This document shows positions 48,725 to 60,900 of a stretch of 64,000 nt of DNA, piece after piece. Source of the stretch: Morella rubra (Eukaryota; Streptophyta; Magnoliopsida; Fagales; Myricaceae); contig CM025855.1 of the NCBI GenBank assembly GCA_003952965.2, forward strand, positions 1,587,252-1,651,251, read 5' to 3'. The notes under the pieces were generated by a model. That model saw only the letters and a program-made list of their open reading frames with translations, did not search any database and was not told the origin of the DNA. The translations under genes and the position numbers were made by a program. How positions within the stretch are numbered: position 1 is the stretch's first letter; every line of letters begins with the position of its first letter.

Positions 48725-51700
48725 TCAAATCAATCCCTGACGCTGCAGATCAGTGTATGTCTTCTTGTTATAGATATTGCCCTCCCTGTCTTCATATTCT
48801 TCTTCAAGATCCGGGCGCCACTTGTTCACTCCTTGCCGTTCTTGTATCTTCTTCCACAGATCTTTTGCTTCCTGCATTAAAATTTTAGACATACTAATAA
48901 TAATCAAGAATGAAACAGATTACATTAAGTAGTGCTAAAAAGAATAATACTTGCACAAGCATCTATATTTTTCAGTCCCTATGAAATATAATGGGAAACT
49001 AATATGTGCGTCGCTGTGTAAGGGTTTTGACTGATTTGAAGTTGCCTTCTAGAATTTTTGAAATTATGTTCATTTTGCGAAATTCTGGATTCCAATACCA
49101 TTATACCCAGCGTTGGGATCAGGCAAGAACCCAAAAAACTTTAATAAATTTACCAAGCCACTGGCATTTTCTCACGTTTCAGGATCTGTTAACACATCAC
49201 AACTTTACCATAAGCAACCACGTTGGAGGTCCTTTTCTCAGCTGAATTTCCCTAATCTACTGTATATAAGAAAACCCAACCAGATTGACCCAGATGCCAG
49301 AGTGAGGGAATGACAGTTGAGACTTTTTTCAGCAGATAAAGCCATTCTAAATAGTACTGCAAAAATGGACAAGGAAGCTGAAAAATCCGGTTTATCACCT
49401 AGAGGGGGTGAATAGGTGTTCCCCCTCTATTTACAAATCAATAACAATTTTGAACAAGTCCTAAAAAGGCTAACAGAAGCTATGCAAAAGCAAACCTCAA
49501 TTGATGTGATTTCATTGAAGTTCTTGGTGTTTGGAATACCAAGGCAGCGCATCCCATGCTGATGACGCCATTCCTTGAAATGTCGTTCAAAAGCCCTACG
49601 GCCCCAATAACTGTAGTTGCCGCATATCTCACACTTAAATTCCTGAAATGCATTAAAATATGCAATCATGTGACCCATAAAGGACCCACCAAAAATGCCA
49701 GTGTCTCTGACACTGGAGCCTAATATGTCAAGAGATATGCATCCCCCACCAACCCAACGCAAGAAGGAACTGCTTTTCAATAAGCTGGGGTCTCTCTTTT
49801 TTTTTTTTTTTTCCGCCATATGCACCATGATGCTGGTTAAAAAGTAGATGGCAGCAGAAATAATCTCTAATTTTCCAGCCTTCATGGTTTGGTCATCAAT
49901 AATAAGAACAATATTGCCCATATGAAACAAAGATTCTTCCAAGTTTAATTAAAGACAGAATTGAAGAGAAAGTAAGGTGATACAAAATGCATCTCAAACA
50001 ATTGGAACAGGAATCACAACCTCATAATGCATACAATTCAATAAATACAGGAGGAAATATAGCTCAAAATGCTCTTACAATTAAGACAGCAAATTACCTG
50101 ACCAAGACCATGAAGCTTATACAGCCAATAAGGTATAGGCTTCCCATCCCAACCCATTGGCAACTTGAGGGGATTATAAATCTGCTGCTCATCGTCGTCA
50201 CTTTCAGTATCAGCTTGTGTTTCCTCCTACACGAACGATCAAATACGAGGGACCATTTCAACACGAACTAGATGATTACAAATTATAACCATCTCCAAGC
50301 GTATTTCAGCTCAAACCATGGAGGTAAATAACTAGGAAAACACGATTTGGATAGCAAGCAAAACTATGAAAGGTCATACGTTTTTGGGTCAACGAGAAGA
50401 TGCAAAGGTCCTGAATTTCCAAAAGAGAAAAAAAGAAAAGATACCTGATAATCTTACAGCTCATAATGGTTTGTTTACTAGGGGTGGGTGGGTGGCGTAT
50501 GTGTTCACCCAGTTGGCCTTGAGCGCCAAACTAGGGGCTGAAGAGGAACCCATCAATATTGTGAAGAAGTTGAAATTCAAATCTTTACGTTACTCAAAGG
50601 CATTTTAGGCAAACTTAATTTAACAATCTGTGGAGCAATTTCATTTTTCTTCACAGATATAGACGCACTTAAAGTTACAAGACAAAGTTGCCTTTAAGAG
50701 AAACATCATAAGCTCAGGACCACTTGGTGGATGTTCAAACGTTGGAAAAGATATAAAATATATAGGACAGGGACAGGTTACCCATATGCACCCTCGAACT
50801 TGCCAGCCTTAAAGGGTGGTTAAGACATGCTTAATGTACTGGCAGTAAGTTAAATGTTCCATACTAATCAGAATCTGAAGTTATACCTTAAACACATTAA
50901 AGAAAGTAATAGAGTTCTATTTACTAACCTCCTCTCGTTCTGCTTCAATTTCCTCATATGTCAAAGCCTGCTTCTTTACGATATTGTCTTTTGTTCGTGC
51001 AATTGTCTAGGCAAGGTCAGAGAAAATCCCCACATGTAGTAGTTGCCAAAAATGTATATTAGTTAGCAAACATACAAGAACATTTGCACATATGAAATTA
51101 CCCACGCATACCTAAATGCTCCCTACAAAATATAAACTGAAGTGCACATTAGGGACAACTATCAATGAAACGGTATGGAACATAGACTAACCTCATCCAA
51201 TAAATCACAGAGTTTTTTCATTTTGGCTTCCTGTAGGGCTATTTCTTTTGAACTGTCATCCTGTTGTGGAGCAGCAGCAGCCCGGTTTTGTTCTGACACA
51301 CGTGCACCTTTGGCAAAATGTTTCTTGTCCAACTTCTCAAGAGGTGTGTGCTGCAGAATCAATAAAAAATACATCAAATAAAGCCCCTGATATATATAAA
51401 GTTCAGAAGAAAGTGAGATGAATATTATATAAATTTGGAATTCCAGAAAGCCGCACAATAGTGTGCATGAAGATGGATTCAGAATGTGTAAAACAATCTA
51501 CCATCTATAATGGCTAAAGAATAATGACTACTTGTTGAAGGTCCAACATTTGAACATTGAACAATATTGTATTACCTTCCAAGGCCTCTCAACTCATGGG
51601 AAAAGCAAGTAGTCATCCTATTCTGCTAGCCAAATTTATGCAATATCATCCTATCAGAAAGAGCATATAATTACAGGATATCTTATCCCAACACATAACT

Positions 51701-53873
51701 GGTGCATATTCCAGATTAAAGCACATTTACCATTCGCAGCAAAATTAACGAGCAAGTTTCCTCCCTAGCCAGCCGATCCAGTCAATTTAGATGCTAAACC
51801 ACAGACAGCGCATACATTCATGTTTTAATTTTTTTTCCAACTGACACTTTATACCTGTTGCTCGGTGAAAACGCTAGTTTATGATTACCTTTGTAAGGAA
51901 AAGCCTTTCAGCACGCTGCTGAACAGTCCCACCTGTCTTCAGTCCTATCGCAGCCAATGCCTGCCAGGCAACAGTACAGTGATCAACAAAGGAAATGGAT
52001 CTAAAACACAGAGCTGCAAACTTGGATCTTGAACCTCTAAAAGGACATGCAAATTGAAAAGGTTGATGTCAAGGTCAAAAGTATTACCACATGTTCTGAA
52101 AATATGCAACAACAAAATAAATAAATAAATTCAGGTTGATCCATCTTTCTTTTGTTTTTTGTCCTTTTTTTTTTTTTTTTTGAATGGGGAGGGGAGGTTG
52201 AAACAGCTTCTAACCAATTCTGGACTCTACTTGTAAATGTCCGGTGCTTCATCAAAATGACTAAAATTCAATTAATTCATTTAATCCCGTTATGTACCTC
52301 AACAAACAACGAAACGGACTCAGAAACCTTACCCATGCTATATTGATAATATTTTCTTTAATCCTAAAACACTGTTCAGCTCAACTTCTAGCTGTTTTTC
52401 AGAACTTCCATTTCAGTTCCCTCAACCTTGCAGCTTGCAGTACCTCTCTAGATTCTTATTGGAGAATTGCTTTTCCCTTTATTTGTCCCCTAGCCTTTGT
52501 AATGTTACTTACAAGATTATCTCAAAGATCATGGCCAAGAGGTCGAAAGGGGTATTTCACAAGCTCATATCCCCCCTTCAAGCAGGCAGGGGCCAAGGGA
52601 ACTTCTTCTTACTAAATTTACCCACTAAAGGGGATGAAAAACAAAAGATGATAACAAGAAATGCAATGATGGATTCTAAAGTTAAAACCTTAATAGCACC
52701 TTAAACACATCTTCTAGAATTTAAGGCTTTACAGCTAGAGGTTTGAAACTTTTATTTTTGCTTAAAGGAGAACTTAAGGGAGCAGAACGCTGCTGAAAAT
52801 AATGATATAACTGTCAGATTCATTACCTCCTTTAATTTTTCAGGTCCAACTTCCATCAACTCCTCAATTGTACTGTAATAATCAAGATCGATTACTGTAT
52901 GCTCAGCAGGAACGTGTCCATTTTCTTGACCCTCAGTCTCCCATCCTTGTACCTTCCCATTTGCCCATTGCTCTTCAAATTCAGTCACAACCTGCCAATA
53001 ACCTATCACATTATATTTCGTGCAAAACGCCAATAACATGTTTCAAATATACAAGAAAGAGGTCCACAGTTGTGTAGATCCAACACTCTTGACATTCCAT
53101 ATATAAATGGATTTACAGGAGCTTGGCAACAAACGTGGAACAGAACTCAAAATATGAAGCAGGAAAAATAATTATATATTGGCTTTTGGAAGGCCTTTCA
53201 ACACGTATTTTAAATTGCACTTTTTAAGTGTACAAAATTATTTATATCAAATTAGCCAATTATGAGAAAAAGGATTTGATATACTGCATACATTATAGAT
53301 AATGTATTTGGTAGGTGCCTGAAATGAAAACTTCAGAACTGCATCTAATCATGGAAAAAAAAAATTCATATGAAATGTTTTGAGCACCTTCAAGAATATT
53401 CTATCAATATCCTGCAAGGGCTCTGTCCGCTGGAAACAATATATCAGATATTCCAAAAGATTCTCCATATACTCCCTGTATTGCCTGCACAAAAATAAGA
53501 ATTCCAACAGATTTTCCACATGCAGGTCATAAATATGAACCAACACTGTAATATATTGAAGACACATAAATCTAGGGATTTACAATTGTTCAAACTTTCA
53601 ATTGAAGCACAGCAACCATCCCACTCTATTGAGACAGATGTTCCCCTCTTTCTTTATTTATTTTTTTGATAAGTAGGTGTTCCCCTCTTTCTTGATATGG
53701 CTATGACCATTTTTGTCCATAACTATCAAAACCACCTTCACAAAGCCCCACCAAACAGTTTCCCTTCATTTCCCTCTATCTCAGTGTGCAACTCTAAAGT
53801 GCCCCATGAGATCCTTAAGCAGAGACTCCTCTCAATTTTGATCTCGCTAGGCTCCCTCCTGCAACTTTCTAGA

Positions 53874-53908
<35 letters not shown>

Positions 53909-56900
53909 ATAAAAATCAGTACTCTCTAACAGTCATAGGGATTCTTTTTTCTTTTTTGTCTCCCAAAGTTTCCACTCCAAAGTGTTAGCCCCAACACCTC
54001 CACCATAGCTGCCAATAACATCATTCAGTCCACTTCAACAGCACCCATTCACCCTGATCTCGAACCAGCAAAGAATGGATCAAGGCATTACACTTCTAAT
54101 CTTCAGTCTTCTATGAGTTGATCCCCAAAGCTGCCTGTCACTGAACTTAAACGCCCTTCTGCATAAATATACCCAACCAGACTTCTTTGTGGTTTTTTGG
54201 GGAGGATGGCAAACCCCTCTATAATGTAGATATGATCAGAAAATAGTTTACCTTGTTGACTTCAGTTTGCGGGGAATCTTATGTGGTTGTGAAAAAACCT
54301 CAAGGTAAGCAGAGTACTCCATAGAAGGGTCCCCAAATTTGGAATTAATGTACTGGTTGAATAATTCATGCATGTCTAGGTATCGCCCAAAAGCTTCCTG
54401 AAATTAAAAACTCAAGTTATCAGAAAAAAAGAGATTCCAAGGCCTTCAACCGTAATAAATTAACGTGGAAATCAGATATACACAAAATTCCGTAACCTTT
54501 TTTGAGTTTAGAAGATATCTAAAAAAGTGTTCTTATTCAAAGTACATCCACATGCGTCAACTGCTCTTCCTATAAAGAATGATGGATTTAATTTTATGAA
54601 GAAGGTCTGTAAAATCTTATACGATTAGGCTGGCTCCAGATGGGAGTGGCTAAATCTTCGTAATTTTCAGCTATCCTGCAGTATATTTTGGTTCAAGCTA
54701 CAAAAATGACCTGTAATATTTACAATGATATTATCCTCAATCATCATTTAGAAAACCAACATCTATTACAATATCAAAGCCCCAGAAGACAATATTATGA
54801 TTAACATACTTATAGAAGAACACTTAATTTGATCTCATAAACATGTAATGTACACAAAAAAGCAGAATCATATAATTCTAACAAATAAATTTAAACAACT
54901 TAAGAAATGCATGTGTTAACAAAGTCAAATGATTTAATATTGGGCTATGGGTGCTCGGTAGGTCTTGCAGTACAGTTTGCTCTAGGGGCTTCAACCCTAG
55001 GCCAGCCACAATTAATTCAATCTGTAATTTTTAAACATAATCCAGGTTTTCAAAAACCACAAGCCAAGTTCACTCAAAGCCCAAATTGCACTTGAAGTGG
55101 GCATAGCAAGCTTGCCCAAGTTGGCCAGCCAATAGAAACAGCTGATAGCACTACTGTCAACGGAGATCATAGCTCATAGCTGGCAGCTAAATTCAAATTC
55201 AAAGTCGCAATCAAACATTATTATTTATTTGTACATTTACCAATTATTTCCTTGTATAGCTTGGTTAATATCTCTCAATTTTTGTACATCTTTTATTTCC
55301 TTAGTTAGGATACATGGGATTAGGGTTGTAATCTTTCTATATATTGTGAAGTCTCGACAGAGACCATACACAGTTTTTCTGCAAATTTGTTATTCTTGAC
55401 AACTGTGTCTTCCACATGACTTTGGTCTCGTGTGTGAATCAAACTACCTAATTCTAAGAGGAAAAAACAGAAGTGTTAGACAATTGATTACCATAATGTG
55501 CTGAACTAAATTAAGCCTTTGGTTGAATAAGCTGTATAGAGAGAGAGAGAGAGAGAGAGATAACCTCTCCACTAAACTCGAGTGTAGGTTCTTCTTTAAG
55601 TAGTGTCTCATACTCCTCATTAGCATCGACGACCCGTGCAGCTGGATGCCTTCTATGATATTCACGAATCTGCACGTATAGTTGATATTACAAAATCCCA
55701 CTAAGCAGTCTAACAACTCAACCACAAAAGCACGGTTTCAAGACACATGCATGCATGCACAAACAACTTTTACCTTCTTTCATATGCACTATGTACCGTA
55801 CTTATCAAAAAAAAATTATGCACTATGTACCGCAATATTTCCATGTACATTTCCTTAAATATACATAAGGAAAGGAGTAAGGATACATTGTGGACCTCTG
55901 TTTAGTCCTGTTAAGGACCAAAGATAAACCTTAATTTCCTTTATATTGTGGAGATCTAATAATGAATAGCAGATTATGAAACTACAATTAGAGATAAAAT
56001 ATCCACTTTAGACACAAACTTCACAATGCTTCTGCAAGTCCATAGGAAGTAACTCTAGCACAATGTCAAAATGCTCAATGACAATGTCTAGATCAGTCAT
56101 GCTCCTAGTTAGAACCAGAAGTTAGCAAGGCTGTAAACAAGGATGGTTGTGATCTCAATTAGAGTTGTGATGAAGTTTTGCTTGTTAACGAGAGTTAAAT
56201 TCTGTGGTTACCTCTTTCAACCTATCATAAAATGCACTGAACACGTTAGTTCCTGTCGCAGTTTGGCCTCCAAGAGCCGCAATCTCATCCTTCCTGGCAT
56301 TATCTTTATCTTCATAAACCTCAACCTGAGAAATTCAATAAAAAAACAGAAAACTAACATTAGCACTTAATATACAAGACAAGAGATGTTCTGAAACTAT
56401 AATAAACTAGTTCCAACAACCATCGGACTCATTACTAAATGCTACAACCAAACAGATAGCAAATGTTGCAAACTGAAAAAACTATAAATGTTGAATCATT
56501 TTGTTCTTCAAAGTTCATACACATACCACGAAAAGATTGCCAATCCTTCTAGCCTAACAAATCTCTTCTTCCTCAGATATTTTATTCTCCAAGTCTCAAA
56601 AACCAAAATGACAATAAACACCAAGATTCAGAGTTTTGTTTCCTAATTTCGTATTTCATTAAGCTCCTCTGACACGAGACAATGTGTCAACTTTTCAAGT
56701 CAGTAACCAATAATTCTGCGATTACTCACTCAGCCAATGTTTGTCAGCATCAAGGAAAATTGATTTATCGCAGTTAAAATAATCAACCACAAATTTACAT
56801 GCAAAACTATTAAAAGTACTTTCGAAAACGTTATTCTGGTCTGGTGCTCGGGATTAATGTTGCTGCACCCAAAGCAACTTGTCCTACCACACAACACACA

Positions 56901-57340
56901 ACAGAGGATTCAGAATTTCCTTTTCCCCCAATTATCCTAGCACCGGAACGCTTCCCAAAATTACAGACAGATTTGCTTTCAAAAAAGCCCTTCCAAAATG
57001 CAAATCTCCCTGTGCCTACGTGTTTCAAGCGGATTTAAACAAATAAAAATAGCAGCTATTCAGCTCGACATAGTTTCGCTTCGTCCTTTTTGCTCCATTT
57101 TCTCAACAAAAACACATACACACACAAAGAGATTGAACATGAAGTTGAAGAGATGAAGAATAATACAAGCTTTTCGGTAGTGGAAATGATAGTGTCGATC
57201 ATGTTGCGGACCCGGTGGCTCTGAAACAGGCGGTCCTTGCTAGAAGCAGGTTCGTTCTGCAGGTCCTTCACAATCAGCCTCTCCAGCCGCTCCACGTCCT
57301 CGTGAGCCGCCCTCGTCACCTCTAGCAACGTTGACGACAT
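48725..57340 (-). CDS. SF3A3: splicing factor SF3A subunit 3 (SF3a60)
   Basis: Minus-strand coding exons are 57340-57167, 56325-56212, 55669-55565, 54397-54252, 53484-53388, 52991-52827, 51960-51889, 51350-51192, 51006-50929, 50226-50098, 49642-49496 and 48871-48725. All are GT-AG, giving 510 aa (human 501, Arabidopsis about 504). The N-terminus [20 protein letters not shown] and the following helical part are the SF3a120-binding segment. Residues about 250-291 ([20 protein letters not shown]) form the SAP-like module. A matrin-type zinc finger lies at 417-440 (C417, C420, H434, H440; [12 protein letters not shown]). The C-terminus ends LQRQGLI. It is a U2 snRNP component needed for branch-site recognition; the Arabidopsis gene (ATROPOS) is needed for gametophyte development. 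All motifs are intact. Confidence 0.97.
53874..53904 (+). repeat. CT/GA microsatellites in SF3A3 introns
   Basis: A (CT)n run of about 15 units lies in intron 4. A (GA)n run of about 11 units lies at 55538-55560 in intron 3, just after the donor of exon 3. Both are likely polymorphic. Confidence 0.8.
54930..55440. mobile_element. possible solo LTR or LTR fragment in SF3A3 intron 3
   Basis: The sequence at 55200-55420 has the look of a Copia-type LTR: an AT-rich first part, TTAGGGTTGTAATCTTTCTA followed by TATATTGTGAAG as a promoter/start-like stretch, then a short end. I could not fix TG...CA ends or a target-site duplication, and the upstream part (54930-55150) differs in character. Old solo LTR is the best reading; unrelated intron sequence is possible. 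Confidence 0.35.
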
Positions 57341-57903
57341 CTTCTCTTCTTTTTCTCTTCACTCTCACTCTCTCTGTCCTCCTCTCTTTTCCTAACTAAA
57401 AGATCAAGTTGCAGTTAGGGTTTCTCTCTCAGTCTCTCTCTCCGGGTTTAGAAGGAAAAGAAGAAAGGGGTATATTTTGTTTGTTTTTTGTCCAGTAGAT
57501 ATCGGCGCCACGTGAGTCGGCGTCCTCAGATAGGATCAGTAACCGTTTTTTTTTTGGGGGGGTTTTGCAGAAATGGTCGTTAAGATGAAAACGTAAACCG
57601 TTTCGACGTTTTTTACTTCGTTTTTGTTCTCACCCACCTAACTCATCTATGGTCAGGATTTCGGAGTGTAGACAAATAACCCAATCGTTGATTGCCGCAT
57701 GGCAGAAGAAATTTCACGTGCAAATCACGTGATGTTTATGATGGCGTGTCAATTAAATATTGGCTTTTAAAATTCAAAGGCACCGCACGTAGTTCATCTG
57801 CTCAGCAGCTGAATACGCACATTCATTCTACTCATTTCTTCTCTCCTTCTCTTGTGTTCCTCTTGAGAGCCATTGAAGATCTGGAAAGCTCGACTTTTCG
57901 ACA
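57341..57903. promoter_or_regulatory. bidirectional promoter of SF3A3 and the SFT2-like gene
   Basis: Only 563 bases separate the two start codons, which point away from each other. The space holds three CACGTG G-boxes (57509-57514, 57715-57720, 57726-57731); the last two have centres 11 bases apart, about one helical turn. A telo-box lies at 57415-57423 on the SF3A3 side. No TATA box is obvious for either gene. G-boxes bind bZIP and bHLH factors, so light or stress control is possible. Confidence 0.6.
57415..57423 (-). promoter_or_regulatory. telo-box in the SF3A3 leader
   Basis: TTAGGGTTT on the plus strand, so AAACCCTAA in the sense of the SF3A3 gene, 75 bases before its start codon. Confidence 0.5.
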
Positions 57904-60900
57904 ATGTTGAAGCTCAAGGAGTCTATATTAGGAGGAAATGAAGAGCAAGGAGAGGGCTTCTTGGATGAAGATTCAGAAGGCTTTTGTTCTCTCTCTTCCA
58001 TGCAGGTACTGTGTTATTCGCACAACTATCAGGGTTTTCTTGTGTTTAGATTTGCTAACATTCACTTTTTTTGGTCTTTGATTATCCAGAGAATCTATGG
58101 GTTTGCCGCCTGTTTGGTCGCTGGTCTGGCTTGTATGATCCTGGTATGAGGATTCACTCACTTTTTCCTTCTTTCTTTCTCTTTTTGGCTGATAATTACT
58201 GAAGAAATGTGTGTATCTGCATTGTTGGGTTGATAGTTTTCATGGGTAGTTCTCATTTAGACGTTCCAGCTTTGAGTGGTACGCATTGGGCTGTAAGATG
58301 TTGTAGTTTAGTGTTTGACAAGTATATGGCCTTATACAGGACTGATTCACTGAATGGTGAAAAGAGGTCTTATTTTGAAGAACCTTTAGGGGGTGGCATC
58401 AAGGCTTTGTTTTTTTTCTTTGCTTTTTGAAAGCAATAACTGCGGTGAAATTAGGTCACAAAGTTAGAAAATTTAGGGTGATATCTTATACTGGTGGCAA
58501 GCTTGCTTTTTGACCCCTTATGCTGCTGAATGGCAACCCATCCTGTAGTTATATTAAAATTTCGAGGACTGGGAACATCCTGGTTGGTGGGAGGATATAT
58601 ATTATTTTTGGCCATCCAAGCCCAGTGATTCTTTATTGTTTTTGTAGTTAGGAACTCCCTATAGCTAAACGGGCATGAATTTCTCGTGTATAATTGGAAA
58701 GAAAATACATATCATTCTTGAGTTTGGGAAGTTAGATATTTGAGTTTTACAAGGACTTAATTATTAGGTATTTTGGATTTGTAGCCACTAAAGTTCTACT
58801 TGTTTGTGTGGAACCATGTCCTGGACTTTGTATTGCTGTGTGTTTATCTTGCCTAAAGGGCTGATTGTATTGTTGCATTCCTTCAGCTTGGCAAGTAACT
58901 AGATTTCCAACTGCACTGCTGTCACATTCAGTGACACAAGTCTCACATAGAGTGGAAGAAAAGAAGGAAATAAAAGTGAATAGTATAAGGTCAAGTCCCT
59001 CATTGGATGCTTACTGAGTAGAACTGGGCCTTATTTACATTCAAAGGGACCTTGGCTAGTTCTTTTGAAGTCAAAGAGCATATGTGGCTACCGCATCCCT
59101 TGGGTTGTTATAAATGGTATCAGAGCGGCCTAATAACCACCAATGTGGACTTGATGAGCCCTGACGCGGACATCAGGGATTTAGGGGGGGGAGATTGTGA
59201 CATCTTGAGTTTCATATAGAATGGGAGAAGAGAAGGAATGATAAGTGAATAGTATAAGGCCAAGTCCCACATTGGATAATTATTGGGTAGAACTAGGCCT
59301 TATATACGTTCCAAGGGGCTTCAAAAGCAACCTTGACTAGTCATTTTGAAGTCAAAGCACAAATATGGCTAGCAATTTCTTGGATTGTTACACATTCTCG
59401 CTTCATAGATAGTCCAGGAGCTCCTCTGCTACTGCTAAAAAGCACCAAACCCACTATGTTCTCAATCTGTGAAGCTGCTAACACTAAGTTGACCTCGGTT
59501 TTTTTATTTTTTATATCCTGCAAATGGAGTACCAATAACACATCCCGTGCCTAGTTGACAGCTTAACACTTTGTGGGATCACTTGAGAATCATATCTTAA
59601 TGAGTGAGGCACAAGCTACAACCTTCTTATTGATAGGGAAGGATAACCCCATCAGTCTGCCTTGTGAAGATCAAGAACTTCGCTCTATCCTTGAGAAGGC
59701 CGGCACTTGTTGCCCCACTGACAACAGTTCTGTACTATTTGGACTGTCTATGACAAAGCTCAGATTGCCTGTAGCAGGCTCCTAAGTGTCCTGGGCCTTC
59801 GATGGATTATTCCTTCATTTTTCTGCATCTTAGTCTCACAGTCTCTACTTCCTTTTTCTTCCCTCGTATGTGGTTTCTTTGTCTCTACTATTGTGCCCCT
59901 TCTTCATTTGCTTGTCTTATCTTACTGCCTCATTCTAAGCATTTCATGCAAGCTGTCTTCAACTTATCCTCATAGCCAGGTTCACCTGGGACTAAAATGT
60001 CACATTTCAAAGCCAAACTAGTAGTTATATGTCTGTATCCAGAAATAACATTAGCCTGTACTCCTATGTGCTTATGAAATTCATTTAGTCTCCTTGGTAA
60101 TGCCAATGCGTTCTGTTTATATTTTGAGGTGGTGAAGGACTAGAATGTAAATACACTGATAGCAAGACTTATGATACAGTATTTTTGGCAATTACACATT
60201 TTTTCCAATAGGAAGCTTTCAATTTTTATTCTATGGATCCTTACTGAAAAATTTGTAACCCAGTTACTGAATGGCAACCTAAAACCATAACTGCTAAAAT
60301 CCTCACAACATTTTCTTATTCTTCTCCTTCTTTTGCAGTCATTGATTGTTTTTGCCAAACCCATCAAATTTGCAGTACTGTTCACCTTTGGCAATTTGTT
60401 GGCAGTTGGAAGGTAGGTTAACTGGTTATGGTGTCGAGGAATGAGTTTTCAAAGTATGATTGGGGAGCAAAATATTAGAAGATGATGAGGATGGAGCAAA
60501 ATATGCAGTCATTGATTGTTTATTTCTTGTTAATATTATCCTGTCAGTCCACCCCCTTCCCTAACACCTGAGAATGGACTTTCAGTGTCCAATGTACCTC
60601 CTTACTCTAAAGATTCACAATCTTTGATTCCAGATATCTGAGTTGAGAAGATATGGCTCTTTTTCCTTTTATTTTCCTCTGTGTTTTTCTGTTCTTCTTG
60701 CCCTAGAATTCTCAATTTGTTTTAACTTAATGTTTCCGATTGTTGCCTTATGGCAAAGCTTGGGTTCTGGTCACTAAAATCTAAATGAACTGAGTTTCTG
60801 ACATGTCTCTGCTTGTCCATGTTTGAAATAAAGACCTGCCTAGTGTTGCTAGTACAATATTTGGGGAATGAACCCTAATTGTTTCTTGAGAATATATTTG

